A stretch of 64,000 nt of DNA, from assembly GCF_024171815.1 (NCBI RefSeq), contig NZ_JAMTCJ010000001.1, positions 434,001-498,000 of the forward strand, given 5' to 3'. A program made the translations under genes and the position numbers. The notes beneath the pieces were generated by a model. The model did not search any database. It saw only the letters and a program-made list of their open reading frames with translations, and was not told the DNA's origin. Source of the DNA: Williamsia maris. Its GTDB lineage: Bacteria; Actinomycetota; Actinomycetes; Mycobacteriales; Mycobacteriaceae. Below, in pieces: positions 18,195 through 27,110 of the stretch; the first letter of the stretch is position 1, and each line of letters begins with the position of its first letter.

Positions 18195-18431
18195 ATGTCG
18201 GCCCACTGCCAGGTGACCGGACGCAAACCCGGCTTCGGCAAGCAGGTGTCGCACTCACACGTGCGCACCAATCGACGCTGGGACCCCAACATCCAGCGCC
18301 GCCGCTACTGGGTGCCCAGCGAGGGGCGGACGGTCACGCTGACCCTGTCCACCAAGGGCATCAAGACCATCGACCGCGACGGCATCGACGCCGTGGTCGC
18401 CCGCATCAAGGCCCGAGAAGAGAAGCTCTGA
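18195..18431 (+). CDS. rpmB: 50S ribosomal protein L28, zinc-independent paralogue
   Basis: A 78-residue L28 ([20 protein letters not shown], then [20 protein letters not shown]). The CxxC pairs of the zinc-binding form are missing; only one cysteine is left, at position 5. It starts 16 bases after the right-hand Zur-type operator behind a very strong AGGAGGAGG site. Its TGA overlaps the rpmG ATG by one base (TGATG). Confidence 0.96.
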   Translation: MSAHCQVTGRKPGFGKQVSHSHVRTNRRWDPNIQRRRYWVPSEGRTVTLTLSTKGIKTIDRDGIDAVVARIKAREEKL

Positions 18432-18601
18432 TGGCGTCGAAGAGCACCGATGTCCGACCGATCGTCAAGCTCAAGTCCACGGCCGGCACGGGGTACACGT
18501 ACGTCACCCGCAAGAACCGTCGCAACGACCCGGACCGCCTGGTGCTGAAGAAGTACGACCCCAAGATCCGCAAGCACGTCGATTTCCGCGAGGAGCGCTG
18601 A
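18431..18601 (+). CDS. rpmG: 50S ribosomal protein L33, zinc-independent paralogue
   Basis: A 56-residue L33: [20 protein letters not shown] at the start, then [16 protein letters not shown] and the tail KHVDFREER. No cysteines, so it does not bind zinc. Its start overlaps the rpmB stop and it ends 3 bases before rpsN, giving a tightly packed unit expected to be made together during zinc limitation. Confidence 0.96.
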   Translation: MASKSTDVRPIVKLKSTAGTGYTYVTRKNRRNDPDRLVLKKYDPKIRKHVDFREER

Positions 18602-18604
18602 ACC

Positions 18605-18910
18605 GTGGCGAAGAAGTCCAAGATCAACCGCAACGACCATCGGCGAGTCGTCGTGGAGCGCTGGGCCGACCGACGTGCGGAGCTCAAGGAGATCGTCCGC
18701 AAGCCCTCGTCGAGCGACGACGAACGCGCCGCGGCCCAGCTCGCGCTGCAGCGACTCCCCCGCGACGCGAGCCCCACGCGGCTGCGCAACCGCGATGCGG
18801 TCGACGGCAGGCCCCGTGGTTTCGTGGGCAAGGCGGGCATCTCCCGCATCCGCTTCCGCGAGATGGCGCACAACGGCGAACTGCCCGGGATCACCAAATC
18901 CAGCTGGTGA
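18605..18910 (+). CDS. rpsN: 30S ribosomal protein S14, zinc-independent paralogue
   Basis: A 101-residue S14 with a GTG start ([20 protein letters not shown]; the C-terminal [20 protein letters not shown] is the S14 signature). The long, cysteine-free form substitutes for the short zinc-ribbon S14 (61 residues) during zinc shortage. It is third in the rpmB-rpmG-rpsN-rpsR set. Confidence 0.96.
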   Translation: MAKKSKINRNDHRRVVVERWADRRAELKEIVRKPSSSDDERAAAQLALQRLPRDASPTRLRNRDAVDGRPRGFVGKAGISRIRFREMAHNGELPGITKSSW

Positions 18911-19022
18911 AACGGGCTGGTTTTGGGTTCGAGCCCTTCCATGCCGCACAATGTTGGTTTGCGCCCCGTGTGAACGGCGGCTCAACGCAACGTTGCAGAC
19001 GATTACCACGAAGGAACTGATG

Positions 19023-19280
19023 ATGGCCTCCAAGCCCACCCGGCGCCGCTCCGAGAAGCCGACCAAGGTCGCCGCGAAGCGCAACATCCTGCGCGAACGG
19101 AAGATCTCGCACATCGACTACAAGGATGTCGCCCTGCTGCGCACCTTCCTGTCGGACCGCGGCAAGATCCGCAGCCGTCGCGTCACCGGCCTGAACCCGC
19201 AGCAGCAGCGACAGGTCGCCACCGCCATCCGCAACGCGCGTGAGATGGCCCTGCTGCCCTTCACCACCTCCGGACGGTAA
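19023..19280 (+). CDS. rpsR: 30S ribosomal protein S18, zinc-independent paralogue
   Basis: An 85-residue S18: basic N-terminus ([16 protein letters not shown]), then [20 protein letters not shown] and the S18 signature [15 protein letters not shown], with [20 protein letters not shown]. No cysteines. Two adjacent ATGs occur (19020 and 19023); AAGGA at 19011-19015 is best spaced for 19023. A 109-bp gap separates it from rpsN, so it could have its own promoter, but it belongs to the same zinc-response set. Confidence 0.95.
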   Translation: MASKPTRRRSEKPTKVAAKRNILRERKISHIDYKDVALLRTFLSDRGKIRSRRVTGLNPQQQRQVATAIRNAREMALLPFTTSGR

Positions 19281-20149
19281 TTCGCGTCTCCGCGCACACC
19301 GAGCTGACCGAACTCGTCGGTCTGCTCGACCTGGCCGACGCCGGACACGATCGCTTCACCGCACGCCACTCGAAGTTGGCCGTCGCGAGCGAGCACGTGT
19401 TCGGCGGCCTCGTGCTCGCCCAGGCGGTCGTGGCCGCCGGGCGTTCGGTCGACTCCGATCGCTCGATCAACTCCCTGCACGCGTACTTCCTGCGTGCGGG
19501 TGATCCGTCGATCCCGCTGACCATCGTCGTCGAGCGGATCCGGGACGGGCGATCGTTCAGTCACCGCAAGGTCGAGGTGCTCCAGGGCGACCGGTGCATC
19601 GCCGAGATGCTGTGTTCGTTCGCCGTCTCCCGACCCGGCGTGTCCCACCAGACCGCGATGCCGACTGTGCCGGCCGCCGACGACCTCCTCGACGACGCCA
19701 TCACGCTCGGGGATCTCGACGACCCGCGGCTGTCCGTCACGCGCATGGGGCCGTTCGAGTTCCGCGCCGCCGAGACGCACTCCCGCATCGCCCGCGACCG
19801 CGGCGAGAAGACCGATCGTTCTCGGATGTGGTTGCGGGCGAAGGGATCAGCCCCCGCCGACGCACTCCTACAGACCGCGCTGCTGGTCTACGCCAGCGAC
19901 ATGACGGTCCTGGACCCGACGGCCCGCCCGCACGCGCTGGCGCTGTCGGCCGGCGATCTCTGGCCCACCAGCCTCGACCACGCCGTGTGGTTCCACCAGC
20001 CGGTGGCCGTCGACTCGTGGTTCCTGCTCGACCTCGACTCGCCCTGGGCGGGCGACGGCCGCGGCCTGGCCCGTGGGCGGGTGTTCACCGCCGACGGGAT
20101 CCTGGTGGCCGAGATCGCGCAGGAAGGCCTGCTGCGCGCGGGTTCGTGA
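19280..20149 (+). CDS. TesB-like acyl-CoA thioesterase II, start codon unclear
   Basis: An acyl-CoA thioesterase of the double hot-dog fold that hydrolyses fatty acyl-CoA. Motifs include HVFGGLVLAQAVVAAGRSVD, NSLHAYFLRAGDPSIPLTI, GRSFSHRKVEVLQGD and, near the end, SLDHAVWFHQPVAVDSWFLL then GRGLARGRVFTADG. Family-like sequence (HTELTELVGLLDLADAG, then DRFTARHSKL) precedes the first ordinary start codon in this frame (TTG at 19376). Upstream of that, the frame has only ATT at 19280, touching the rpsR stop (TAATT), or CTG at 19304. I take the gene from 19280. A non-standard ATT/CTG start coupled to rpsR, or a sequencing error, could explain it. Confidence 0.85.
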   Translation: MRVSAHTELTELVGLLDLADAGHDRFTARHSKLAVASEHVFGGLVLAQAVVAAGRSVDSDRSINSLHAYFLRAGDPSIPLTIVVERIRDGRSFSHRKVEVLQGDRCIAEMLCSFAVSRPGVSHQTAMPTVPAADDLLDDAITLGDLDDPRLSVTRMGPFEFRAAETHSRIARDRGEKTDRSRMWLRAKGSAPADALLQTALLVYASDMTVLDPTARPHALALSAGDLWPTSLDHAVWFHQPVAVDSWFLLDLDSPWAGDGRGLARGRVFTADGILVAEIAQEGLLRAGS

Positions 20150-20150
20150 C

Positions 20151-21170
20151 CTACGAGGCCGCACCCGCCATCGCCAACCGCGCCACCTCGTCGAATGCGG
20201 CGACGTCGTCACCGAGCAGGAACCGGTCGACCTTCGCGCGACGCCAGTACAGATGCGCGTCGTGTTCCCAGGTGAACCCGATGCCGCCGTGGACCTGGAT
20301 CAATGTCTCGGCGGCCAGCTGTGACGCCATCGCCGCGACACCCTTGGCCGACGCGGACGCCATCGGCAGCTCGTCGGGGGCGTTGTCGGCCGCCCACGCA
20401 CTCCACCACACCAGCGACCGCAGTTCCTCGACCGCTACGTAGGCGTCGACGAGCGCGTGCTTGACGGCCTGATACGACCCGATGGCACGACCGAACGCCT
20501 GACGCTCCTTCGCGTACGCCACCCCGATCTCCACCGAGCGGGCGGCCGCACCGAGACTCTCGGCTGCGAGGATGACGCGACCGATCTGCAGCGCACGGTC
20601 CCAGCGGGCCTGGGCGTCGGTACCGTCACCGCTACCGTCGACGACCTCGACGTCCCCGAGGGTGACCCGTCCGAGTCCGCGGGTGGGGTCGATGGGATCA
20701 GGCAGATCCACTGTTCCCCCATCACTTTCGACACTGCCGATCACGATGCGACCGTCGCGCAGGGCCAGGAACTGCTCGGCGCCGAGCGCGTCGAGCACCG
20801 GACCGTCGCCATCGATGACCGCGACCTTCAGTTCACCGGAGGCGAGCGCCCGCAGACGGTCGGTGTCGCCGGCGAGCAGCACCGCCGCGCGCGCGTAGGT
20901 GATCAGCGACGGCCCCGCGAGCACCCGACCGGCCTGCTCGGCGACCACGGCGAGGTCGAGGACCGTCCCGCCGCCGCCGTCGACCTCCTCGGGCAGGGTG
21001 ATCGTCGCGAATCCACTGCTGAGCAACTGATCTCGGCCCGGCCGCACGGCGATGTCGGTGGCGGCTGCGTCCAACGCGGCGCGCACATCCGACAACGAGG
21101 TGGACGAGGCGAGGAAATCGCCTGCGGCGGAGGCCAGGTCGCGCTGCTGGTCGTCGAGGTCGAAGTTCAT
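20151..21170 (-). CDS. Acyl-CoA dehydrogenase (FadE-type), second gene of pair
   Basis: A 339-residue FAD-dependent acyl-CoA dehydrogenase. The N-terminal helical domain starts MNFDLDDQQRDLASAAGDFL. The C-terminal domain has GAAARSVEIGVAYAKERQAF, FGRAIGSYQAVKHALVDAY and LIQVHGGIGFTWEHDAHLYW, the standard FAD-contact and closing motifs. It is shorter than the usual ~380 residues and its middle beta domain is reduced, as in the smaller partner of heteromeric FadE pairs used in steroid and side-chain oxidation. The ATG overlaps the stop of the other dehydrogenase gene (ATGA), so an alpha2beta2 complex is plausible. Confidence 0.92.
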   Translation of the reverse strand: MNFDLDDQQRDLASAAGDFLASSTSLSDVRAALDAAATDIAVRPGRDQLLSSGFATITLPEEVDGGGGTVLDLAVVAEQAGRVLAGPSLITYARAAVLLAGDTDRLRALASGELKVAVIDGDGPVLDALGAEQFLALRDGRIVIGSVESDGGTVDLPDPIDPTRGLGRVTLGDVEVVDGSGDGTDAQARWDRALQIGRVILAAESLGAAARSVEIGVAYAKERQAFGRAIGSYQAVKHALVDAYVAVEELRSLVWWSAWAADNAPDELPMASASAKGVAAMASQLAAETLIQVHGGIGFTWEHDAHLYWRRAKVDRFLLGDDVAAFDEVARLAMAGAAS

Positions 21171-22420
21171 GCCGTGGCCTCCTTGGCTGCGGATTCCGAG
21201 CCGCCCGTGGCGACCGCGATGGTCTCCCGGAACGGGACGTTCTTGTCGGCGCGCGGTTCGGCGGGCAGGCCCAGGACCCGTTCGCCGATGACGTTGCGCA
21301 GCACCTCGTTGGTGCCGCCGGCGATCGCCAACCCCGGCAGCGACGCCTGCGAGTCCTGCCAGGTGCTGTCACCGCCCGAGTCGCGGGCGAACACCGCGTC
21401 GGAGTCGAGCAGGCGCACCGACAGGTCGGCGAGATCGCGGGCGACGCGGGTGCCGGCCAACTTGCCCGCCGACGCCTCCGGGCCGGGCATCTCGCCGCGA
21501 CTGATGGCCGAGAGTTGTCGGTAGCCGGTGTAGCGGATGGCCAACGATTCGGCGTAGGCCCGTCCGAACTGTTGTCGGGTGACGGCCGCGCGGTCGTCGG
21601 GCAGGTCGGCGATGCGTGCGGCGACGTGATCGGCGACCGCGCCCACGCCCACGCCGATGTCGGTGCCACCGCCGCCGAGCGACATTCGTTCGCTCATCAG
21701 GGTGGTGAGCGCCACGCCCCAGCCGTTGCCGACCTCGCCGAGGCGCTCGTCGTCGCTGATCTCGACGTCGTCGAAGAACACCTCGTTGAAGTCCGACCCG
21801 CCGCTCATCTGCCGCAACGACCGGACGCTGACGCCGGGCGCCTTCATGTCGACCACGAACATCGTCAACCCGCGGTGCTTGGCGACGTCGGGGTCGGTGC
21901 GGGTGAGCAGGATGCCGTAGTCGGAGACGTGGGCCAGGGTGGTCCACACCTTCTGGCCGCTGATCCGCCACGTGCCGTCGTCGGTGCGAACGGCCTTGGT
22001 GCGCAACGCGGCGAGGTCGCTACCCGACCCCGGCTCGCTGAACAGCTGACACCACAGGTCGTCGGCGCGCAGCAGGCGCTTGAGGTAGCGCTCCTTCTGC
22101 GATTCCGACCCGTGCGCGATGACCGTCGGCCCGCACATGCCGATACCGATCAGGTTGACCAGACCCGGCACCTCGGCGCGCGAGAGTTCCTGGTCGACGA
22201 TGGCCTGCTGCATCGGTGTGCCGCCCTGCCCGCCGGCCTCCTTCGACCACGTGACCCCGACCAGACCGTTGTCGTAGAGCAACGCCTGACGGTCCCGCGC
22301 CGCCGGGTCGTCGTACCCGCGACCCGCACCTCGACGCCCGAGCGCCTCACGGTTGTCGGCGATGATCGAACGCACCGTGGACCGCCACGATGCCTCCTCC
22401 GGGGTGTCGTCGAAGTCCAT
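21167..22420 (-). CDS. Acyl-CoA dehydrogenase (FadE-type), first gene of pair
   Basis: A 417-residue acyl-CoA dehydrogenase starting at the ATG at 22420 behind AAAGGA. Features: MDFDDTPEEASWRSTVRSII, GVTWSKEAGGQGGTPMQQA, CQLFSEPGSGSDLAALRTKA (FAD/substrate loop), WRISGQKVWTTLAHVSDYG, and C-terminal LAIAGGTNEVLRNVIGERVL. Complete family length. It is coupled to a shorter dehydrogenase downstream, the layout of heteromeric FadE pairs in mycobacteria and Rhodococcus that dehydrogenate bulky CoA esters such as steroid side chains. The substrate cannot be read from the sequence. Confidence 0.94.
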   Translation of the reverse strand: MDFDDTPEEASWRSTVRSIIADNREALGRRGAGRGYDDPAARDRQALLYDNGLVGVTWSKEAGGQGGTPMQQAIVDQELSRAEVPGLVNLIGIGMCGPTVIAHGSESQKERYLKRLLRADDLWCQLFSEPGSGSDLAALRTKAVRTDDGTWRISGQKVWTTLAHVSDYGILLTRTDPDVAKHRGLTMFVVDMKAPGVSVRSLRQMSGGSDFNEVFFDDVEISDDERLGEVGNGWGVALTTLMSERMSLGGGGTDIGVGVGAVADHVAARIADLPDDRAAVTRQQFGRAYAESLAIRYTGYRQLSAISRGEMPGPEASAGKLAGTRVARDLADLSVRLLDSDAVFARDSGGDSTWQDSQASLPGLAIAGGTNEVLRNVIGERVLGLPAEPRADKNVPFRETIAVATGGSESAAKEATA

Positions 22421-22547
22421 TCCAGTCCTTTCGCCGAGCGAGTGTTCGGTCTCTCCTTTGCACCCTACTGTTACCGCCGTCACGGTGTTCTCGGCGGTCG
22501 TCGCGCGCTGGTCAGGCGGCCCGACGACGGGCCTCTAGACTCCACGG

Positions 22548-23483
22548 GTGTCCGGAGTCGTCCAGGGATTCACCGTCATCTTCATCGTGATCGCGGTGGG
22601 GTATGCGTTGGGACGCACCGGTGTCCTCGGACCCGAAGCCCAGCAGGTGCTCTCGCGGCTGGTGTTCTTCGTCCTCACCCCGGCGCTGCTGTTCAACTCG
22701 TTGGCCACCACCGACCTGTCGGTGATCTTCTCGCCGACGCTCGTCATCGCCGGCGGCTCCGCGCTGCTGGTGGGGTTGATCTATTTCGTGCTGGCGCGCA
22801 CCGTCCTGCACCGCGAGATCCCGGAGGCGACGATCGGGGCGCTGTCGTCGTCCTACGTCAACAGCGCCAATCTCGGGATCCCGATCGCGATCTTCGTCCT
22901 CGACGACGCGTCGTTCGTCGCGCCCCTGCTGCTGTTCCAGATCATGATCTACTCGCCGCTGGCGCTGACCGCGCTCGATCTCACCGCGCTCCGCGGCGGG
23001 AAGGGGCGGATCACGCTGCGCGACACGGTCGTCGCACCGTCGACCAATCCGATCGTGCTCGGTGGGGTGGCCGGGCTGATCCTGTCGGTGACCGGCGTGA
23101 CGCTCCCGCATGCGGTGCTCGAGCCGATCTCGATGCTCGGCGACGCGTCGGTCCCGGGTGCGCTGCTCGCGTTCGGGTTGTCGCTGACCGGGGTGACCGT
23201 GCTGCGCAAGGGCGAGAGTCCGCGGCGCGACGTCGCGCTGGCGTCGGTGTTGAAGATGGTGGTGCAGCCACTGCTCGTCTTCGCGCTCGCCTACTTCGTG
23301 TTCGACGAGCGGGGGCACAGCCTGTTCGCGCAGGTCGTCATCGCCGCACTCCCCACCGCCCAGAACGTGCTGGTCTACGCGTCGCGGTACCAACGCGGCG
23401 TGGTGCTCGCCCGCGACACCGCGCTGGTGACCACCGTCGCGTCGATCCCCGCGATCGCGCTCATCGCCCTGCTGCTGGCCTGA
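22548..23483 (+). CDS. AEC-family (auxin efflux carrier-type) permease
   Basis: A 311-residue integral membrane protein with about ten hydrophobic segments and the AEC internal symmetry. It starts at a GTG (MSGVVQGFTVIFIVIAVGYA). Motifs include GVLGPEAQQVLSRLVFFVLT, the conserved SSYVNSANLGIPIAIFVL, and LPTAQNVLVYASRYQRG near the end. AEC proteins move organic anions such as malate or malonate, or other small carboxylates; the substrate here is unknown. It stands alone, divergent from the acyl-CoA dehydrogenase pair with a 127-bp gap. Confidence 0.9.
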   Translation: MSGVVQGFTVIFIVIAVGYALGRTGVLGPEAQQVLSRLVFFVLTPALLFNSLATTDLSVIFSPTLVIAGGSALLVGLIYFVLARTVLHREIPEATIGALSSSYVNSANLGIPIAIFVLDDASFVAPLLLFQIMIYSPLALTALDLTALRGGKGRITLRDTVVAPSTNPIVLGGVAGLILSVTGVTLPHAVLEPISMLGDASVPGALLAFGLSLTGVTVLRKGESPRRDVALASVLKMVVQPLLVFALAYFVFDERGHSLFAQVVIAALPTAQNVLVYASRYQRGVVLARDTALVTTVASIPAIALIALLLA

Positions 23484-23549
23484 TCGCTCACCACGACTCA
23501 TGACATTTGTCGTGGCGGTGCGGTGTCGAAGTTCGTTACCGTCGGTCAC

Positions 23550-24242
23550 ATGAGCGATTCGCCCGCACCCATGTCCGACGACGGCTCCCATCTGCCCGCC
23601 GAGCCCGTGAACGTCGACAAGCGTTCACGGCTGCGCGCCTCGGACGCGGATCGCTCGCTGGTGCACGACATCCTCGCCGCCGCGATGTCGCAGGGGCACC
23701 TCTCCCCCACCGAGTACGAGACCCGGGCATCGAGTGCCGTGGCCGCGTCGACCTTCGGCGAACTCGATGCCCTCACCGACGATCTGCCGGTGACCGACAT
23801 CGCCCGCGCGGGCGGACCGTCGCCGGATCAGGTGGTGCCGGGGGTCGCGACGCCGGGATACTCGGTGTCGACGGGTAGCGGTCGGACCCCGGTGACCACC
23901 CGGGTCGCGGTGATGAGCGGCACCGAACTGACCGGAACCGTCCCCGTCGGCGACGGGTTGCAGGTCGTCGCCGTGATGGGTGGCGCCGAGATCGATCTGC
24001 GCAGAGTCGAGTTCACCGCGCCGACCCTCACCGTGCGCGCCTACGCGGTGATGGGCGGCGTCGAGATCGTGGTCCCCGAGGACGCGACGGTGCAGATCAA
24101 CGGGATCGGTGTGATGGGCGGGTTCTCGCACGACGCCGCGGGTCGCGGGCGTCCCGGTGCGCCGACGATCATCGTGAGCGGGGTGGCGTTGATGGGCGGT
24201 GTCGAGGTGGCGCGTAAGCCGCTGTCGTTCCAGAAGAAGTAG
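23550..24242 (+). CDS. DUF1707 protein with LiaF-like C-terminal domain
   Basis: A 230-residue cytosolic protein from the ATG at 23550 (an in-frame GTG at 23523 is possible). Residues ~25-80 form a DUF1707 domain (LRASDADRSLVHDILAAAMS, GHLSPTEYETRASSAVAAST, FGELDALTDDLP). Residues ~110-225 hold repeated beta strands with AVMSG/AVMGG/GVMGG/ALMGG turns, as in the LiaF-like (DUF2154) cell-wall-stress domain. Membrane helices, usual in LiaF, are absent. The combination is common in actinobacteria; the role may be envelope-linked, but no function is proven. Confidence 0.88.
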   Translation: MSDSPAPMSDDGSHLPAEPVNVDKRSRLRASDADRSLVHDILAAAMSQGHLSPTEYETRASSAVAASTFGELDALTDDLPVTDIARAGGPSPDQVVPGVATPGYSVSTGSGRTPVTTRVAVMSGTELTGTVPVGDGLQVVAVMGGAEIDLRRVEFTAPTLTVRAYAVMGGVEIVVPEDATVQINGIGVMGGFSHDAAGRGRPGAPTIIVSGVALMGGVEVARKPLSFQKK

Positions 24243-24243
24243 G

Positions 24244-25059
24244 TCAGCTCACGCGGTCGAGAAGCCCACGGGCGTCGACCGGCGCACGGACCTTGGCGTC
24301 GTTGTCGAAGTACACATAGACGTCGCCGGTCTTCGCGCGCTCTCGGAAGCGCGCTGCCCAGGTGTCCAGTGCGTCGTCGGTGTAACCGCTGACGTAGAGC
24401 TCGGCGTCACCGTGGAGTCGGGCGTAGGCGAAGTCGGTGGTCACCTCGTCGATGACCGGGAACTTGCCGGCCGAATCGGCCAGCACCAGTGCGACATCCG
24501 CGTCACGCAACACGTCGGCGACGCCGGAGTCGACGAAGCTCGGATGGCGTACCTCCAGAGCGTGTCGCAGCGGGCGGTCGGTGTCGGTGGCGGTCAGCGA
24601 CCGGCCGTCGAGACGGGCGTCGTGGTGAGTCGCCATCGTCGCCGCGTCGGTGGTGCTGCGCGGTAACTGCGCCAGGAACCGTTGCAGCACATCGGGATCG
24701 AACGGCATGGTCGGTGGGAGCTGCCACAGCACCGGGCCGAGCTTGTGTTCCAGCGCGAGGATGCCCGAGGCGAAGAAGTTGGCCAACGGTGTCTCGACGT
24801 CGACCAACTTCTTCATGTGCGTGATGAAGCGCGGCCCCTTGACCGAGAACTCGAAGTCGTCCGGCGTCTGACCGAACCATTTTCGGAACGAGTCCGGCTT
24901 CTGCAACGCGTAGAACGACCCGTTGATCTCCACCGAGTTCAACGTCGACGACAGGTGTTCGAGTTCGCGACGCTGCGGCAGCTTCGGCGGATAGAACGTT
25001 CCGCGCCAGGGCGGGTAGACCCACCCCGAGGTGCCGACCCGGATCCTCCTGCCGGTCAC
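24244..25059 (-). CDS. DUF72 family protein
   Basis: A 271-residue TIM-barrel-like DUF72 protein (YecE family). Recognisable segments: IRVGTSGWVYPPWRGTFYPP at the start, NSVEINGSFYALQKPDSFRK, PDDFEFSVKGPRFITHMKKL, PVLWQLPPTMPFD, HALEVRHPSFVDSGVADVLR and GDVYVYFDNDAKVRAP. All core family motifs are present. Activity is unknown. The GTG start overlaps the stop of the VWA gene by one base, so it is the third gene of a MoxR-VWA-DUF72 unit. Confidence 0.92.
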   Translation of the reverse strand: MTGRRIRVGTSGWVYPPWRGTFYPPKLPQRRELEHLSSTLNSVEINGSFYALQKPDSFRKWFGQTPDDFEFSVKGPRFITHMKKLVDVETPLANFFASGILALEHKLGPVLWQLPPTMPFDPDVLQRFLAQLPRSTTDAATMATHHDARLDGRSLTATDTDRPLRHALEVRHPSFVDSGVADVLRDADVALVLADSAGKFPVIDEVTTDFAYARLHGDAELYVSGYTDDALDTWAARFRERAKTGDVYVYFDNDAKVRAPVDARGLLDRVS

Positions 25060-27059
25060 TACCGCCGACGACCCCGTCGCGAGCTGAGGTAGTCGCCGAC
25101 CACGGCCGCGCCGAGTCCGTCGAGGTCCGGTGCGACGACCCGCCCGCCGATCCGGCGTGCGATCTGGTCGACGAACCGCTCCAGGCTCGGGTCGTCGCCG
25201 AGCCGGAAGATGGTCACCTGAGCGCCCATTCGCGCGACGTTGTCGAGCTCGCGCACCGTCATCGCCAGCGTCGCCGGGTGCGGCGGGTAGTAGAAGAACG
25301 CCTCACCGTCGGGCTCGAGGTGCGCGGTCGGCTCGCCGTCGGTGACGATGAGGACGACCGGCTGCGCATTGGGGTGTTTGCGCAGATGCTTGCCCGCCAA
25401 CAGCAGCGCGTGGTGCAGGTTGGTGCCCTGTTCCATACGCGGCTCGAGGCCGGTCAGCTCGGCGATGTCGATGCTGCGGGCATGCCGACCGAAGGCGATG
25501 AGCTTGAGTTCGTCGCTGCGGAAGCGCGTGCTGATCAGATGGTTCAGCGCGACGGCCGTGCGCTTCATCGGCGTCCACCGACCCTCCATCTCCATCGAGA
25601 AGGAGGTGTCGACGAGCAGGACCACGGCGGCCTGTGTCCGCGCCTCGGTCTCGGAGACCTCGACGTCGCGAACGTCGATCCGGACGCCGTTGCGTGCGAG
25701 ATCGCCGGTGGCGGTGGCCGTGTCGGGGCTCTCGGTGATCGTGCGGCGCACGGCGTTGCCGACGGTCGCGGTGACGTCCCACGGCTCGGTGTCGCCGAAC
25801 TCCCACTCGCGGGTCGATCCGGTGGCCTCGCCGGTGGCGCCGTTGCGACGGGTCTGTCGGTCGCCGCCGCGACCGGACAACTGATCGGCGATGTCGCGGA
25901 AGATCGACTGGCCGAGTTGGCGCATCGCCTTGGGCGACAGGCGCAGTGCGCCGTCGGAGTCGCGGTTGAACAGGCCCTGTTCGTTGAGCGCCTTCTCCAG
26001 TTCGGCGAGCGTGCGCGCGTCGACGGCGGCCTCGTTGCCGAGCTGACGGGCCAATGCCTCGAGGTCGATGTCCTCCATCTGCGAGCCGTTGTACTGCTGG
26101 GACAGCTGCTCGGACAACGACTCCAGTTCGGCGAGATCCTGCAGGGCGCCGACACCCTCGCCCATACCCATGCCCTCTTGACCCTCGAACTGTTGGGATT
26201 CACCCCAGCCGAGATCGGGACGGGCCTCGCGCAGTTGGGAATCCATCTGCCCGAGCTGGTTCATCAGATCCGGGGAACCGAACGCCTGCTGCGAGAGCTG
26301 GTCGAGTTCGGCCCGTTGCTCCGGCGAGAGCGAGTTGTAGAACGCCTGCGCGGCCGCCGCCCGCTTCGCCAGCGAGTCGATCAGTTCCTCGGTGGACTGC
26401 GGGTTGTCGGGGAAGTGCTGACCGTGCTTGCCCATGAACTCGTCGAACTTCTCGGTGGTGTCCTCACCCCGATTGTGCGCGGCGAGTAGCTCGTTGAGGT
26501 CGGCGAGCATGTCGGTGATGGCCTGCCGGTCCTCGTCGGTGGCGCCTTCGAGGGCCTGCTTCATCCCCTCGAACCGCTGGTCGAGCATCTCGCGACCGAG
26601 CAGATCCTTGATCTTGTCGTAGTCGGCCTTGGCCTCGGGGCTGCGGAACTCGTAGTTCGCGAGTTCCTGCACGGCCTGTGCGGTCGACGGCGACAGGTTC
26701 TCGATCTGCATCTCGGCGAAACGGGCGTCGTCGTCGAGGTCGCGTGCGAGCTGTTTGCGTTCGGCGAGAACGGCTTTGTCGAGCAACTCCTTCACCTCGG
26801 CGAACGTGCCGTCGAGGTTGCGCTTCTTCAGCAGTTCCTGACGTTTGCGGTTGATCTCCTCGCGCAACTTGTCGAGGCCACGCATGTCCTTGGTGCCGCG
26901 CCGCAGGTATTCACGCATGGCGCGCTGCGGCGAGACCCCGGCCATCACGTCGGCGCCGATCTCGTCGAGCGCCTCCCGGAGGTCTACCGGGGGCGCCAAC
27001 GGGTCAGGACCGCCGGTGTACCGGCGATACCGCGAGCGGTGGAACTTGTTGCGGGCCAT
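25059..27059 (-). CDS. VWA-domain protein partner of MoxR-type ATPase
   Basis: A 666-residue protein with a long alpha-helical, Gln/Glu/Leu-rich N-terminal two-thirds (coiled-coil-like, ~60-390) and a C-terminal von Willebrand A domain (~470-666). The metal-site motif is intact: LLVDTSFSMEMEG (DxSxS), with T at GTNLHHALLLAG and D at VLIVTDGEPTAH. It lies 52 bp downstream of a MoxR/Mg-chelatase-like ATPase gene. This pair corresponds to the Rv0958-Rv0959 arrangement in M. tuberculosis, which neighbours purN-purH there. MoxR-VWA couples act as chaperone or metal-insertion machines; the client is unknown. Confidence 0.92.
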   Translation of the reverse strand: MARNKFHRSRYRRYTGGPDPLAPPVDLREALDEIGADVMAGVSPQRAMREYLRRGTKDMRGLDKLREEINRKRQELLKKRNLDGTFAEVKELLDKAVLAERKQLARDLDDDARFAEMQIENLSPSTAQAVQELANYEFRSPEAKADYDKIKDLLGREMLDQRFEGMKQALEGATDEDRQAITDMLADLNELLAAHNRGEDTTEKFDEFMGKHGQHFPDNPQSTEELIDSLAKRAAAAQAFYNSLSPEQRAELDQLSQQAFGSPDLMNQLGQMDSQLREARPDLGWGESQQFEGQEGMGMGEGVGALQDLAELESLSEQLSQQYNGSQMEDIDLEALARQLGNEAAVDARTLAELEKALNEQGLFNRDSDGALRLSPKAMRQLGQSIFRDIADQLSGRGGDRQTRRNGATGEATGSTREWEFGDTEPWDVTATVGNAVRRTITESPDTATATGDLARNGVRIDVRDVEVSETEARTQAAVVLLVDTSFSMEMEGRWTPMKRTAVALNHLISTRFRSDELKLIAFGRHARSIDIAELTGLEPRMEQGTNLHHALLLAGKHLRKHPNAQPVVLIVTDGEPTAHLEPDGEAFFYYPPHPATLAMTVRELDNVARMGAQVTIFRLGDDPSLERFVDQIARRIGGRVVAPDLDGLGAAVVGDYLSSRRGRRR

Positions 27060-27110
27060 CAGACCCCCCGTCCGTCGAGATTCACTGCGATGATTGTGTG
27101 CCGGACACGG

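Noticed and set aside
18915-18945. tRNA T-arm-like GGTTCGAGCCC between rpsN and rpsR
   Set aside because: Only three stem pairs form and no other tRNA arms are present.
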